Shown in pieces: positions 45,265 through 55,121 of a stretch of DNA of 64,000 nt. The DNA is taken from positions 317,762-381,761 of the forward strand of contig CAWDXO010000010.1 in NCBI GenBank assembly GCA_963806335.1, read 5' to 3'. A program made the position numbers and the translations under genes. Position 1 is the first letter of the stretch. The number at the start of each line of letters is the position of its first letter. The stretch comes from Palsa-504 sp963806335 (GTDB lineage: Bacteria; Actinomycetota; Actinomycetes; Streptosporangiales; Streptosporangiaceae). Below the pieces are notes generated by a model. That model made no database searches and was not told the DNA's origin. It saw nothing but the letters and a program-made list of their open reading frames with translations.

Positions 45265-45695
45265 CTAAAGAAGACGACCTCAGTTTCTACCTCGGCTTCC
45301 ACGCGCTGATGACGGTCGGCGGGAAGCTAGTCCGGACCCGGCCTGTCTACGACAGTGACTGGGATGAAGGAGATCAGTTCAGCTACTGGCTGCGGCCCTT
45401 CCGGCCTAGCCGCCCGGACGGCCGGTGGCTCGCGGACCGGCGAGACGGCAGCCCGTATCCGGTCCTCGCCATCTCTGCGGCATCTCGCACCGCTGACTGG
45501 GAGATGAGCCTGTCCTCCGCCAGCTTCGACACCTGCCTGTCGGCCGCAGACGGATGGCTGACAGTGTGGGAACGGTCGGCAGAACAGACCTATGACCGGA
45601 GTCAGGACATCGCGATCCAGTCGGCACTGGTCGACCCCGTGCACGGCACAGCCCTGGCGTCCGCGCTGCAGACCGGAGCCTGTCAAACTGATTGA
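45261..45695 (+). pseudogene. 5'-truncated hypothetical protein fragment
   Basis: The open frame encodes LPKEDDLSFYLGFHALMTVG, then a charged region rich in Asp, Arg and Trp with PSRPDGRWLADRRD. It begins exactly where the epoxide hydrolase fragment on the other strand ends and has no good start codon before ATG 45300 or 45309. It appears to be the C-terminal part of a protein I do not recognise. Confidence 0.5.
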
Positions 45696-45712
45696 GACAT
45701 CAGGCAGCTGGA

Positions 45713-45925
45713 TTACTCTGACGGGTGGGTCTCGATGGTGATGCGGGGCTTGTTGATCCATACCTTGGCTGGCAGGGCCGGCGCGAGCGGGCGCCATCCG
45801 CGGAACCGGTCGGGCCGGGCGGCGAAGGCGCCGTCGAGGACGAGCTGGCGGCGGGCCTGGATGGCCCAGGCGGTGCCGTCGTGGACCGAGGCCGGGGTGT
45901 GCAGGCCGATCCCGGAATGGCTATG
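45713..45925 (-). pseudogene. C-terminal remnant of an IS3-family transposase
   Basis: On the minus strand, HSHSGIGLHTPASVHDGTAW followed by PALPAKVWINKP matches the C-terminal end of IS3-type (IS481/IS2-like) integrase domains, where the H/R-HSGIG-LHTP motif follows the catalytic glutamate. The remainder is cut off where the IS110 transposase starts. Confidence 0.7.
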
Positions 45926-46963
45926 ACCATCGTAGAAGACAGACCTGTCATCACCGGCGGCGTGGACACGCACGCCGACATGCATGTCGCGGCCGCGCTC
46001 GATCCGATCGGCGGGCTGCTGGGCGTGCGGGAGTTCCCTGCCACCGCGGCCGGGTACGGCAGTTTGCTGCGCTGGCTGGGCGAGTTCGGGGCCGTCGCCC
46101 TGGCCGGCGTCGAGGGGACCGGCAGCTACGGCGCGGGCCTGGCCCGGCACCTGGCCGCGGCCAGCATCACGGTCGTGGAGGTCGATCGCGCGGACCGGCA
46201 GGACCGGCACCGGCAGGGCAAATCGGATCCGCTGGATGCGGTCAGCGCGGCGCGGGCGGCGCAGTCCGGGCGGGCATCGGGGGTGCCGAAGGGGCGGGAC
46301 GGGGCGGTGGAGGCGATCCGGGCGCTGATGGTGGCCAAGCGCAGCGCCCGCCATGAGCGGACCCAGGCGATCAACCAGGCCCGGGCGCTGATCGTGACCG
46401 GCCCTGATGAGCTGCGGGGCCGGTTCGCCGGCCACTTCCCGGCCGCGCTGGTGGACGCAATCGCGGCGCTGCGTCCCCGGCCCGGTGATGTGCCCGGCTA
46501 TGCGACCCGGGTCGCGCTGCGCGAGCTGGGCCGCCGCGCGCAGTTCCTGGACGCCCAGCTGAGGCGCCTGGATGAGCTGATCGGCCCGCTGGTCACCGCC
46601 CGCGCGCCCGGCCTGCTCAGCCTGCACGGGGTCGGCCCCGATACCGCCGCGCTGCTGCTGGTCGCCGCCGGGGATCACCCGGAGCGGCTGCGCAGCGAGA
46701 GCTCGTGGGCGCACCTGTGCGGTGTCGCGCCGATCCCGGCCTCCTCGGGCAAGACCAGCCGGCACCGCCTCAACCGCGGCGGCAACCGCGAGGCCAACCA
46801 CGCGCTGTGGCGGATCGTGATCACCAGGATGAGCTCCCACCCGGCCACCCGCGCCTACGTAGCCCGGCGTACCAAGGAAGGGCTGTCGAAGAAGGAGATC
46901 ATCCGCTGCCTGAAGCGGTACGTCGCGCGCGAGGTCTACCACCAGCTCCGCGACAGCGCCTGA
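45917..46963 (+). CDS. IS110-family transposase (DEDD)
   Basis: The ATG at 45917 gives 348 residues. The N-terminal RuvC-like domain starts GGVDTHADMHVAAALD and has GVEGTGSYGAGLARHL with the second acidic residue and DRQDRHRQGKSDPLDA; the C-terminal Transposase_20 domain has LLSLHGVGPDTAALLL and the serine-containing IPASSGKTSRHRLNRGGNRE. IS110 recombinases are guided by an RNA transcribed from the element. Its start is embedded in an IS3 remnant, with no room for a left-end RNA gene, while a structured repeat begins nine bases after its stop. Confidence 0.9.
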   Translation: MAMTIVEDRPVITGGVDTHADMHVAAALDPIGGLLGVREFPATAAGYGSLLRWLGEFGAVALAGVEGTGSYGAGLARHLAAASITVVEVDRADRQDRHRQGKSDPLDAVSAARAAQSGRASGVPKGRDGAVEAIRALMVAKRSARHERTQAINQARALIVTGPDELRGRFAGHFPAALVDAIAALRPRPGDVPGYATRVALRELGRRAQFLDAQLRRLDELIGPLVTARAPGLLSLHGVGPDTAALLLVAAGDHPERLRSESSWAHLCGVAPIPASSGKTSRHRLNRGGNREANHALWRIVITRMSSHPATRAYVARRTKEGLSKKEIIRCLKRYVAREVYHQLRDSA

Positions 46964-46971
46964 GGCCCGCG

Positions 46972-47098
46972 GCTTCCCCGGGGCGGCTTAGCCCGCTATT
47001 CGGCTGCCGCACCCTGGTGCTGGCCTCCGATCGATCTGCCTGCCGCCCCGGGACCCTCTCCACCCCTTGACCTGGTGACCTGATACGAGCCTGCCCTC
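46972..47098 (+). ncRNA. Structured 127-nt repeat, copy 1, behind the IS110 transposase
   Basis: An 11-bp outer helix (CCCGGGGCGGC at 46977 and GCCGCCCCGGG at 47042) encloses three small hairpins in a cloverleaf-like layout: AGCC/GGCT, GCACC/GGTGC and GGC/GCC. A second copy lies at 47547. Between copies the outer helix is unchanged and the A-U pair of the first inner hairpin becomes G-U. It could be an IS110/IS1111-type guide RNA, or a leader of the next gene, which starts 65 bases later. Confidence 0.5.
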
Positions 47099-47163
47099 GC
47101 GCGAGCGAACCCGCGCCGGGCTCACCGCGACCAACCCCTCTTTCCTCCCCTGGAGGCATCACC

Positions 47164-47544
47164 ATGAACGCCACCGCCATCCCCGTTCAGAAGCTGACCT
47201 GCCAGCTCCTGGACACCGCCGCCGGCATCCCCGCCGACACCGCCGCCGCCGGGCTGATCATCAGCCACGGGCACTTCCTGCATCGCGACGCCTTCCGCCG
47301 GACCATCACCGCCGGCACCAGCATCTGCACCGGCCAGCCGCTCGCCACCATCGGCTGGGACGCCGCCCTGCACGCCCTGGAGACCGGGCTGCTGCCCTGC
47401 GCATCCTCCGAGCAAGCCATCTTGCGGATCGCCGCCAGCCTCGGCGACCCCGCCATCCCCGTCCACCTGCGCACCGTCCTGGGCAACCTCGACACCCGCA
47501 ACATCACCCTTATCGCCACTGCCATCACCACCGCCAACGGCTAA
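47164..47544 (+). CDS. Small protein flanked by the structured repeat
   Basis: The 126-residue protein starts after CTGGAGG at good spacing. It is alanine/isoleucine-rich and begins MNATAIPVQKLTCQLLDTAA; later parts include HGHFLHRDAFRRTI and IGWDAALHALETGLLPCASS. No signal peptide or catalytic motif is evident. Its codon use is like the rest of the window. The match of leader and trailer repeats marks it as a cassette-like unit; function unknown. Confidence 0.65.
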   Translation: MNATAIPVQKLTCQLLDTAAGIPADTAAAGLIISHGHFLHRDAFRRTITAGTSICTGQPLATIGWDAALHALETGLLPCASSEQAILRIAASLGDPAIPVHLRTVLGNLDTRNITLIATAITTANG

Positions 47545-47546
47545 CA

Positions 47547-47673
47547 GCTTCCCGGGGCGGCCTGGCCCGCGATTCGGCTGCCGCAACCCATGCTGGCCAT
47601 CTATCGATCTGCCGGCCGCCCCGGGGACCCTTTCCGCCCTGCTGACCTCGTGACCTGATATGAGCCTGCCCTC
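47547..47673 (+). ncRNA. Structured 127-nt repeat, copy 2
   Basis: It begins three bases after the stop of the small gene, has the same length as copy 1 and about four of five bases in common. The outer arms CCCGGGGCGGC (47551) and GCCGCCCCGGG (47615) are identical to those of copy 1. No transposase gene adjoins this copy. Confidence 0.5.
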
Positions 47674-48192
47674 CCAGACCGGGATCGGCCCATCCCTGTC
47701 GTGTCCGTCTCTCAGCAAATCCAGACCCCACCGATTCCCCAGATGACCGAGAAGAACGCCTTGACAAACATAGGAGCATCGTTATGCGCGAATTCTTGTG
47801 AGTGTCAATCGTTCCGCTCGTAACTGTATGTTGGCGGCGGAGTCTCTGATGGCAGTTCGGAGTGCATTCGCGGCTCTTTGCGTAAAAACCCGCTCCGCCG
47901 CGTGTGCCGGCCCGTCTCACCTGCGAGCTTGTGCCGAGTCGGGATGCGGAGCATCGCGCGGGCGCGGAGACCTCTACGACGGAAAATGAAATGTCGCAGA
48001 ATAGCGGTATATTCCGGTAATCTGCTGCGTGGGCGGCCGCTATTCTTTCTTGCGCAGGCTGGATTTGAGGCGCCTATTCACGGATGATGGAAAGAGGAGC
48101 GGTTTTTCCTGATATGCGGCTGGGGGTGGACCGGGGTGTGCGCGGCGCCGATGGGGATGCTCCCGGCAGGCGGCCAGCGGCCGGGCGGGGAC
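47674..48192. other. AT-richer intergenic region before the recombinase
   Basis: The sequence from 47740 to 48060 is less GC-rich than its neighbours, suggesting foreign origin. It holds a TTGACA hexamer at 47761 and no convincing gene. Confidence 0.4.
47761..47788 (+). promoter_or_regulatory. Candidate sigma-70-type promoter
   Basis: TTGACA at 47761 is followed after 16 bases by TATGCG, an imperfect -10. It could drive transcription toward the recombinase pseudogene, some 400 bases downstream. Confidence 0.3.
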
Positions 48193-49595
48193 ATGCTCGC
48201 ATCCTGGGCGGAGGGCCTGGGCCAGAGCCGGACTGGTGCGGGCGGCCGGGAGTGCCTGCGGTTCGCGTTCTACGGGCGGGTCTCGACCGAGGACTGGCAG
48301 GACCCGGTGACGTCGCGGGCCCGGCAGCTGCAGCAGGCGGTGATGCTGGTCCGCGGGCGCGGGGTGATCGTGGCGGAGTCTTCGATGCGGGGCAGAGCCG
48401 GACGCCGCGCTGGTCGGGCAGCTGGCGGATCCGGACCGAGGGTGGGACGATCGTGATCGGGGAGTATGAGCGGGCGTTTTACGGGAGCCAGTACGCGCTG
48501 ATGGCGCCGCTGTTCGAGCATTACGGGATCGGCCTGTGGATGCCGGAGGTCGGCGGGCGGGTCGACTGGCACGCCGAGGATCACGAGCAGGCCATGCTCG
48601 CGCTGGGCCTGTCGTCCAAGCGGGAGATCACCCGGACCCGGATCCGGGTGCGGACCGCGATGGCCGCCCAGACCCGGGAACAGGGACGCTATCTCGGCGG
48701 CCGCCCGCCGTGCGGATACCGGCTCGCCGACGCGGGGTCGCACCCGAACAAGGCCCACGCCGCCTGGGGCCGGCGGGCGCACCGGCTCGAACCCGATCCG
48801 GTGACCGCGCCTGTCGTCAGGTGGATGTTCGCCCAGCAGCTGGCCGGGCACAGCGCCGCGCGGATCACCCGGGCGCTGAACGACGCCGGGGTGCCGTGCC
48901 CGTCGGCGGCGCGGACCCGGCCCGGAACCCGCACCGGACGGGGGCGAGGTGGACGCTACGCACCGTCGCCGCCATCTTGGCGAACCCGCGGTATACGGGC
49001 CGGCAGGTGTGGAACCGGCAGCGCACCGACTTCGACCTGGCCGACCCGGCTAATACCGGGCTCGGGCACAAGCAGGTGCAGCGGTGGAACCTGCCCGAAG
49101 GCTGGGTCATCTCCAGGCACCCGGCACATGCGGCGCTGGTCAGCGAGGCCGATTTCATCGCCGTCCAGGACACGGCCGCGCCGCGCGGCCCGGCCGGTCC
49201 CGCTGCCCGCCGGTACCTGCTGGCCGGGCTGCTGGCGTGCGGGCGGTGCGGGCGAGGCTGGAACAGCCTGGTCCAACGGCAGGCCCGCCTACCGGTGCCG
49301 CCACGGCCACACCAGCGCCACCGCTCCCGGCCCCGGCCGGCCCGGGAACACCTACGTCCGCGAGGACCAGATCCTGCCGCACCTGGCCGCGATCAGCATC
49401 CTGCTCGCCGGTTCTGCCGGGACACCGGGCCGCGGCAGCTGCGATGTCACGCCGGTGACCGGCCCGGCAGATACGGCCGGGCTGATCGACCGGATGCGCG
49501 CCGATGGTCTCGTACTGACCTACGACCCCGACGACCAGACCCTGCGCGCCGGCAGCCTGGACGCGCCGCCGGTGACCATCGGCAATAACCACTGA
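48193..49595 (+). pseudogene. Degenerate large serine recombinase
   Basis: The pieces in order are the catalytic N-terminus RFAFYGRVSTEDWQDP (with the active serine) in one frame, VFDAGQSRT and VIGEYERAFYGSQYALMAPL in a second, the recombinase domain (LGGRPPCGYRLADAGSHPNK and ALNDAGVPCPSAA), ILANPRYTGRQVWNRQRTDF with a zinc-ribbon CGRCGRGWNS in a third, then back to the second frame to 49595. At least four frameshifts are required, so this copy is inactive. It is another relic of integrative elements in this zone. Confidence 0.75.
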
Positions 49596-49661
49596 CATCG
49601 GAACCAGGAAAGGAGGCCGCCCAGCCAGAACCGAGATACCCGGCACCCGCCGCGGCCGGAG

Positions 49662-50033
49662 GCTAAGTGGGTAGCACCGTAAGTCCGTCGGGGGCCAGGA
49701 TTCGGGTTTGTATCCGAGCGCTGCGAGGTGGAAAGTGCAGGCGGTGTCGAGTGCTTCTTGCGGGCTGCCGATGGGGAGCCCGGTGAGCAGGACGGCGTCT
49801 TCGTAGCGGTCGCGGGCGGGTGAGTAGATCGCGAAGCCGAAGGAGTGGGCGGAGCCGCCGTAGCGGAGCCGGAACAGCGGGATCTGCTCACCGCCGGGCA
49901 GCACGCCGGTGATGTAGGCGAAGGAACCGTGGTACCTGGCCTGCACTTTGGCCAGCTGGGGCCAGTTCTTTTCGGCGTGGTCCAGCAGCCGCAGGAGGAT
50001 GGAGCTGCGGGTGGATTCCGGGATGGCGGGCAT
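49662..50033 (-). CDS. Hypothetical protein next to the recombinase relic
   Basis: The protein begins MPAIPESTRSSILLRLLDHA and contains LPGGEQIPLFRLRYGGSAHS and the helix EALDTACTFHLAALGY. The open frame continues past 49662 into the recombinase relic; a one-base shift would instead end it in LTVLPT at 49662, a more natural stop. I do not recognise the family. Confidence 0.45.
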
Positions 50034-50121
50034 GCCTCATTGTGCCGCGCGACGGCATCGGGCCTGGTTATGATCCCCTCCCGGGAGCGGATGACCCAGT
50101 GGTGATTTCCCGGGAGCTGCC

Positions 50122-51369
50122 ATGCCGCTGCCCCGCGCCGTGCCGGTCGCGCTCACCGCCGCTGAGCGCACGACCCTGAAGAAACGTGCCCGTGGCGCGA
50201 AGACGGCGCACCGGGACCGGCTGCGGGCGCAGATTGTGCTGGCTGCGGCCCGTGGCCGGGACAACGCCCGGATCGCCGCGGACCTGCAGATCACCGCCGA
50301 TACCGTGCGCAAGTGGCGGGGCCGGTTCGCCGCCCGGGGCCTGGCCGGGCTGGCTGACCTGCCCCGGTCGGGTCGGCCGCGGCGGATCAGCGAGCTGACC
50401 CGGGCTGCGGTTGTCGCGCTGGCCTGCCAGCTGCCCGCCGCGACCGGGGTCCCGCTGTCGCGCTGGACCGGGCCGGAACTGCTGGCCGAGCTCACCCGGG
50501 CCGGGACAGCAAAGGAGCTGTCGGTGTCCTCGGTGCTGCGGATCTTGGCCGAGCATCCGGTCAAGCCGTGGCAGTACCGGTCCTGGATCTCTGTCCGCGA
50601 TCCGGACTTCGAAGCGAAGGCGGCGGTGATCTTGGACCTGTACAAGGGGTTTTACCAGGGCCAGCGGCTGCAGCCGGGCGACCGGATCTTGTCCGTGGAC
50701 GCCAAGCCCTCCATCCAGGCCCGCGGTCGCTGCCGTCCCACCGCCCCGGCCGCGCGCGGCACGCCCATGAGGGTCGAGCACGAATACGTCCGCCACGGCG
50801 CCCTGGCCCTGCTGGCCGCCGCCCTGGACGTGCACACCGGCAAAGTGTTCGCCGCCACCCCGCAGGCCACCGGCATCGCCCCGTTCATGGACCTGATGAG
50901 CCAGGTCATGAGCCGGCCGGAGTATAAGGACGCGCCCCGGGTGTTCGTCATCGTGGACAACGGCTCCGACCACCGCGGCCAGCCCGCCATTACCCGCCTC
51001 CGCGACGCGTACCCCAACGCGATCATGATCCACACGCCGGTGCACGCATCGTGGTTGAACCAGGTGGAAATCGTCTTTTCCGTCATCCAGAGGAAAGTCC
51101 TCACCCCCGGCGACTTCCCTGGCCCGGGCACCCTCAGCTACGCCCTGCACGCCTTCGTGAACCGCTACAACCGCACCGCCCGGCCGTTCAACTGGAAGTT
51201 CACCGCCGATGACCTGACCGCACTGCTCCGCCGCATCAGCCAACGCGAGCAATCGGCCGCCGGCGAGCAAGCCACCCTGTCCCCAGGGCTCCTTCATGGC
51301 ATCAGGAGATTGCGAGCTCCATGCGAGGTGCGGCGCCAAACTCCGTTTCTGCGACGCCACAGTCGATGA
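50122..51369 (+). CDS. IS630-family transposase
   Basis: The 415-residue protein has two N-terminal helix-turn-helix domains (ADLQITADTVRKWRGRFAAR; GLADLPRSGRPRRIS) and a DDE domain with the catalytic residues in LSVDAKPS, VDNGSDH and NQVEIVFSVIQRK. The last 25 residues lack family features and overlap the 3' end of the GNAT gene, so the element probably ends near 51290 with translation running on. Terminal repeats were not identified by eye. Confidence 0.85.
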   Translation: MPLPRAVPVALTAAERTTLKKRARGAKTAHRDRLRAQIVLAAARGRDNARIAADLQITADTVRKWRGRFAARGLAGLADLPRSGRPRRISELTRAAVVALACQLPAATGVPLSRWTGPELLAELTRAGTAKELSVSSVLRILAEHPVKPWQYRSWISVRDPDFEAKAAVILDLYKGFYQGQRLQPGDRILSVDAKPSIQARGRCRPTAPAARGTPMRVEHEYVRHGALALLAAALDVHTGKVFAATPQATGIAPFMDLMSQVMSRPEYKDAPRVFVIVDNGSDHRGQPAITRLRDAYPNAIMIHTPVHASWLNQVEIVFSVIQRKVLTPGDFPGPGTLSYALHAFVNRYNRTARPFNWKFTADDLTALLRRISQREQSAAGEQATLSPGLLHGIRRLRAPCEVRRQTPFLRRHSR

Positions 51370-51742
51370 AACCGACGGCGCGGTAAAATCCCAGCGCGTG
51401 AGGATTGGCAGTCACCTCCAGCCGCTCAACGCCCCGTGCTCGCAGGACGTCTACGATGCGGGTGACGAGTGCAGCGGCAATCCCGCGCCTCATATATCCC
51501 GGGTCGACAAATAGGTCTTCGAGTTCTATGGTGCCGGCGGTCTCGATCCAGGTGGCGAAGCCGGCAAGCGAGCCGTCCTCTTCCGCGACATGAGTGCGGC
51601 CCTCGGCTAGCCCCTCGGGCCCCAGGATCAGGTATTCCGGATGAGCAAGCAGGTTGTCGCGGTCGCCTGCATTAGACAGCGAAGCGCGGCGGGAGACGCT
51701 GGTCGCGGCGGCGAGGTCGGCAGATGTTCCAAGCCGGATCAT
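51302..51742 (-). CDS. GNAT-family N-acetyltransferase
   Basis: From the ATG at 51742 the product has 146 residues. The acetyl-CoA motif is VDPGYMRRGIAAALVTRI and the late strand is LEVTANPHALGFYRAVGF. The substrate is unknown. Its last residues overlap the IS630 reading frame on the other strand, but the C-terminus looks complete. Confidence 0.85.
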   Translation of the reverse strand: MIRLGTSADLAAATSVSRRASLSNAGDRDNLLAHPEYLILGPEGLAEGRTHVAEEDGSLAGFATWIETAGTIELEDLFVDPGYMRRGIAAALVTRIVDVLRARGVERLEVTANPHALGFYRAVGFIDCGVAETEFGAAPRMELAIS

Positions 51743-51879
51743 TCCCGCAGTGTGCAGCACGCGGCTTGAGCCGCTCAGGTTGAGTCCGCATTTGGCGGCG
51801 ACCTGGCCGACGTCCGCACGCGCCGCGCGGCGGGCGGTGTTGCCGGGGTACCCGGTTGACGGCATGGCGGGCTGGGGCC

Positions 51880-52659
51880 ATGCTGGCGGCTGTGTCCGGG
51901 ACCGGTGATCACGTGCCGCGCAACCGCGCGGCGTGGGACCGGTGGGCGGAAGAATACGCGGGCCCGGGCTTGTGTAACTGGGCGGCGGCCGAGCCCAGCT
52001 GGGGTATCTGGGGGATCGCCGAGGTGCAGGCGGGCGTGCTGCCCGCTGACCTGGAGGGCCGGGACAGCATCGAGCTGGGCTGCGGCACCGGGTATGTGTC
52101 GGCGTGGCTGGCCCGCCGCGGTGCGCGGCCGGTCGGGCTGGACAACTCCGCGGCGCAGCTGGCCACCGCCCGCCAGCTGCAGGACCGTTTCGGGCTGCGG
52201 TTCCCGCTCATCCACGCCAGCGCCGAGCAGGCACCCTTCACCGATGGCCGCTTCGACCTGGCGATCTCGGAGTACGGCGCCAGCATCTGGTGCGATCCCT
52301 ACGCGTGGATTCCGGAGGCAGCCCGGCTGCCGCGCCCCGGCGGCCAGCTGATCTTCCTGGTGAACTCGGTGCTGCTCATGCTCACCGCCCCGGACCAGGA
52401 CGGCCTGCCCGCCACCGGGCGGCTGCTGCGGCCCTACTTCGGCATGCACCGGTTTGAATGGCCAGATGATGAGTCGGTGGAATTCCACCTTGGCCACGGC
52501 GACATGATCCGGCTGCTCCGCGGCTCCGGCCTGGAAGTCGAGGATCTCCTCGAGCTCCGGCCCGGGCCAGGTGCTACCACACGATATCCGCTGACGACCT
52601 TGGAATGGGCGCGGCAATGGCCGTGCGAAGAAGTCTGGAAGGCCCGCAAACTCCGCTGA
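51880..52659 (+). CDS. Class I SAM-dependent methyltransferase
   Basis: The product of about 259 residues has motif I IELGCGTGYVSAWLARRGAR, a following acidic strand VGLDNS, and ISEYGASIWCDP for motif IV. It starts WDRWAEEYAGPG, a pattern seen in ubiquinone/small-molecule methyltransferases. The substrate is unknown. It is divergent from the GNAT gene, with 137 bases between starts. Confidence 0.85.
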   Translation: MLAAVSGTGDHVPRNRAAWDRWAEEYAGPGLCNWAAAEPSWGIWGIAEVQAGVLPADLEGRDSIELGCGTGYVSAWLARRGARPVGLDNSAAQLATARQLQDRFGLRFPLIHASAEQAPFTDGRFDLAISEYGASIWCDPYAWIPEAARLPRPGGQLIFLVNSVLLMLTAPDQDGLPATGRLLRPYFGMHRFEWPDDESVEFHLGHGDMIRLLRGSGLEVEDLLELRPGPGATTRYPLTTLEWARQWPCEEVWKARKLR

Positions 52660-53182
52660 TTCCAGCTCCGTACGGAAACCGGCATGTCCAACCCGGACAT
52701 GGAAGGCACCATTATTTATTCCGCTGGGACATACTCACATGCCGCGTAGCGCGCGCCGAACGAGCCGTAGCGCGGCCGGGGCAGTGACCGGACTAGGACG
52801 TGGGTGTTATGGTGCGGGAACGGCTGATAGACCAACGTGATCACAGAGGACACTGGCAGGGGAAGGAAGCCGTGACGGAGCACTCTAACGTCGAGCTGAC
52901 GCGGCGGGGCTATGAAGCGTTTGCCAAGGGAGACCTGGCAACGCTCACCGAGTTGCTGGCCGACGATGTTGTCTGGCACGTGCAGGGTGTCGGGCCGCTC
53001 AACGGTAACTACCACGGCCGGGACGAGGTCTTCGGTTTCTTCGGCAGGCTAGCCGAGGAGACCGGCGGCACTTTCCGGCTGGACGTCCACGATGTGCTCG
53101 CCAACGACGAGCATGCCGTTGCGCTGTGTGCGCTGTCTGCTTCCCGCGGGAATAAGTCGATCGAGGTTGGGTGCGGCTCCAA

Positions 53183-54890
53183 CCTGAATCTTTCACGGGG
53201 GTGAGAGGGGCGGCCCCTTGATTGCGATCCTTAGTTTTGATCATGAAGTCCGTTCTGCGGGTACGGTCAGGGTCCGACTGTCGCGTCGGGGGCGCCGGGT
53301 TCCATGCCCGGCCGGTCTCCTTCCTGGGTCGAGAGTCGGCGGTGCCGGTGTCAGGTCGGTGCTGCCAGGGTCCTGACCGCGTGCCAGGCGCTGATCAGGT
53401 CGGTGGTCCAGGGCCAGTCCGCGCGCAGGTGCAGCCAGCGTTTCCGCTGACCCCGGGTCAGGCGGCCGGGTACGTGCAGCAGCCGGAACCGCAGCAGCTT
53501 CGGGCCTGCCTCGCGCAGTTCACCGGCCGGCAGGGTGAGGTGGCGGAAGCAGGCGAGCAGGTTCGCCGCGACGGCGACGATCTGGGTCCAGGCCACGTTG
53601 ATCGCCCAGTGGCGGGACGGCCGCCGGTTCAGCCCGAGCGCCTTGGCCTGCTTGACGTCGTTCTCCACGTGCACGTGGGAGCGGTGGCGGGCGTCCAGCC
53701 AGGCGATCTGCCCGGCCTGGGTGCTGGTGGCGATTAGCTGGTAGCAGCGGCCGGGCTTCTTCTCCCGCTCGGTGGCCCGCTTGCGGTAGCGCGGGTGCAG
53801 CGGCTCGTCCCGCAAGATGATCCGCGGGCCCGGGATCTTCCCGGTCCATTCCTGCAGGTCCAGCAGGCCGGTGATGTCGGCGACGAACGTGTCGTCCAGC
53901 ACGTCCCCGTTCTGGCCGATGGCGGCCTGGCGGGCACAGGCGGGGACCCGCTCGATCGCCTCGACCTCCCGCTCGGTGCACGACCAGCCGACGGAGAACT
54001 CCCAGCGGCGGCCTTGCTTGCCGCCGCCTGCGGCGATGTGCTCGGGCAGTTCGCGGGAGTACCCGGCCCCGTCCAGGCGGACGAGTATCCGGCGCCGGAA
54101 GGCCGCTGGCAGCCGGGAAACCGCCAGGTCCAGGGCGGCGATGTTGTCCTCCGCGCAGTTGGAGGTCGCGTTCCCCGGACGCGGGTCGATCACCAGCGTC
54201 TCGTCGGTGTTGTCGCAGGTTGCCAGGTTCGGGCAGAAGCCGATGCCGCCCTTATACGTGGCCACCGCCTTGTCTTTCCCGGACGCGGCGAACACGATCG
54301 TGGCGTCCAGATCGACCACCGTCACGCCGGTCAGCTCACGGCCGGCGACCTTCAGCCACGGGAACCCCTCCGGCCGGGCCGCGAGCAGGCCCCACCAGTG
54401 CCGGCGGAACTCGGTCACGGCAGTGTTGAGCCGGGACAACTGCAGGTCCCCGGCCTCGGACAGGGCCCGCCACACCGTCGGTGCCGGGGGGACCGGCCCG
54501 GTCAGCGGCGCCAGGTGCGCTAGCGCCTGGAAGTCGCTGATCGCCTCACCGCCGGCGATCAGGACCAGAGCCAGGTCGACCAGGAGCTGGCCGCGGTCGT
54601 ACAGCGGGCTGGAACCCCGCCGGCGCATCGCCGCCGAGAGCCCGGCCCGCAGCCCGGTCCGCTCGGCCAGCAGCCGCACCGGCAGCAGCCCGGCGTGGGC
54701 GACCAGCCGCTCGTCATCGCCAACAAGTTCCAGGCCAGCAGCCCATGAAGTACCTTGCACGGAAGAGGTGCACCCGCCTCAGCCAGATCGCGATCCTAGA
54801 CAAATCGCATTCTGGCTGGTCAGGTGCACCTCGCCCCTATTTAAGGCATCTTCACGTCCGCGTGTCGTCAATCCCGCTGAAAGACGGAGG
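53183..54890. mobile_element. IS1380-family insertion sequence nested in the ISKra4 element
   Basis: The element is 1708 bases. Its left end CCTGAATCTTTCACGGGG pairs with the right end, whose reverse complement reads CCTCCGTCTTTCAGCGGG (13 of 18). The 4-base duplication CCAA flanks it (53179-53182 and 54891-54894). Size, ends and target length fit IS1380. Confidence 0.75.
53351..54760 (-). CDS. IS1380-family transposase
   Basis: The 469-residue DDE transposase shows GVTVVDLDATIVFAASGKDK with the first aspartates, RRILVRLDGAGYSRELPEHI with the second, and the C-terminal HVENDVKQAKALGLNRRPSR with the conserved glutamate region. The gene is intact, so the inner element could still be active. 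It lies inside the ISKra4 element on the opposite strand to that element's transposase. Confidence 0.9.
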   Translation of the reverse strand: MQGTSWAAGLELVGDDERLVAHAGLLPVRLLAERTGLRAGLSAAMRRRGSSPLYDRGQLLVDLALVLIAGGEAISDFQALAHLAPLTGPVPPAPTVWRALSEAGDLQLSRLNTAVTEFRRHWWGLLAARPEGFPWLKVAGRELTGVTVVDLDATIVFAASGKDKAVATYKGGIGFCPNLATCDNTDETLVIDPRPGNATSNCAEDNIAALDLAVSRLPAAFRRRILVRLDGAGYSRELPEHIAAGGGKQGRRWEFSVGWSCTEREVEAIERVPACARQAAIGQNGDVLDDTFVADITGLLDLQEWTGKIPGPRIILRDEPLHPRYRKRATEREKKPGRCYQLIATSTQAGQIAWLDARHRSHVHVENDVKQAKALGLNRRPSRHWAINVAWTQIVAVAANLLACFRHLTLPAGELREAGPKLLRFRLLHVPGRLTRGQRKRWLHLRADWPWTTDLISAWHAVRTLAAPT

Positions 54891-55121
54891 CCAATACAGG
54901 TGGTCGTTCGGGCCGGATCGGGGATGACCCGGGCGTTACCGGAGTGTCCTGACATATGGGTACATACTGGGGTGCGTGCCGGGTGTTTGGGCAGGCGGGA
55001 GGCTTGCGCGCGGTCCGCGGGTGCGGAGCGCGGGGCTTCTGCGCTGTGGTGCTTGCACGGGAAAGCCACCGCCTCGATTCTTTGCGGCGTTCGAAGACAC
55101 GCGAAGAAGGAGACGGTGGCC

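Noticed and set aside
45725..45916. N-terminal extension of the IS110 transposase
   Set aside because: The extra 64 codons are the antisense of the IS3 remnant; the family sequence begins at the ATG at 45917.
46972..47673. Integron-type cassette with attC sites
   Set aside because: The repeats are structured, but the GTTRRRY/RYYYAAC core sites and an integron integrase are missing.
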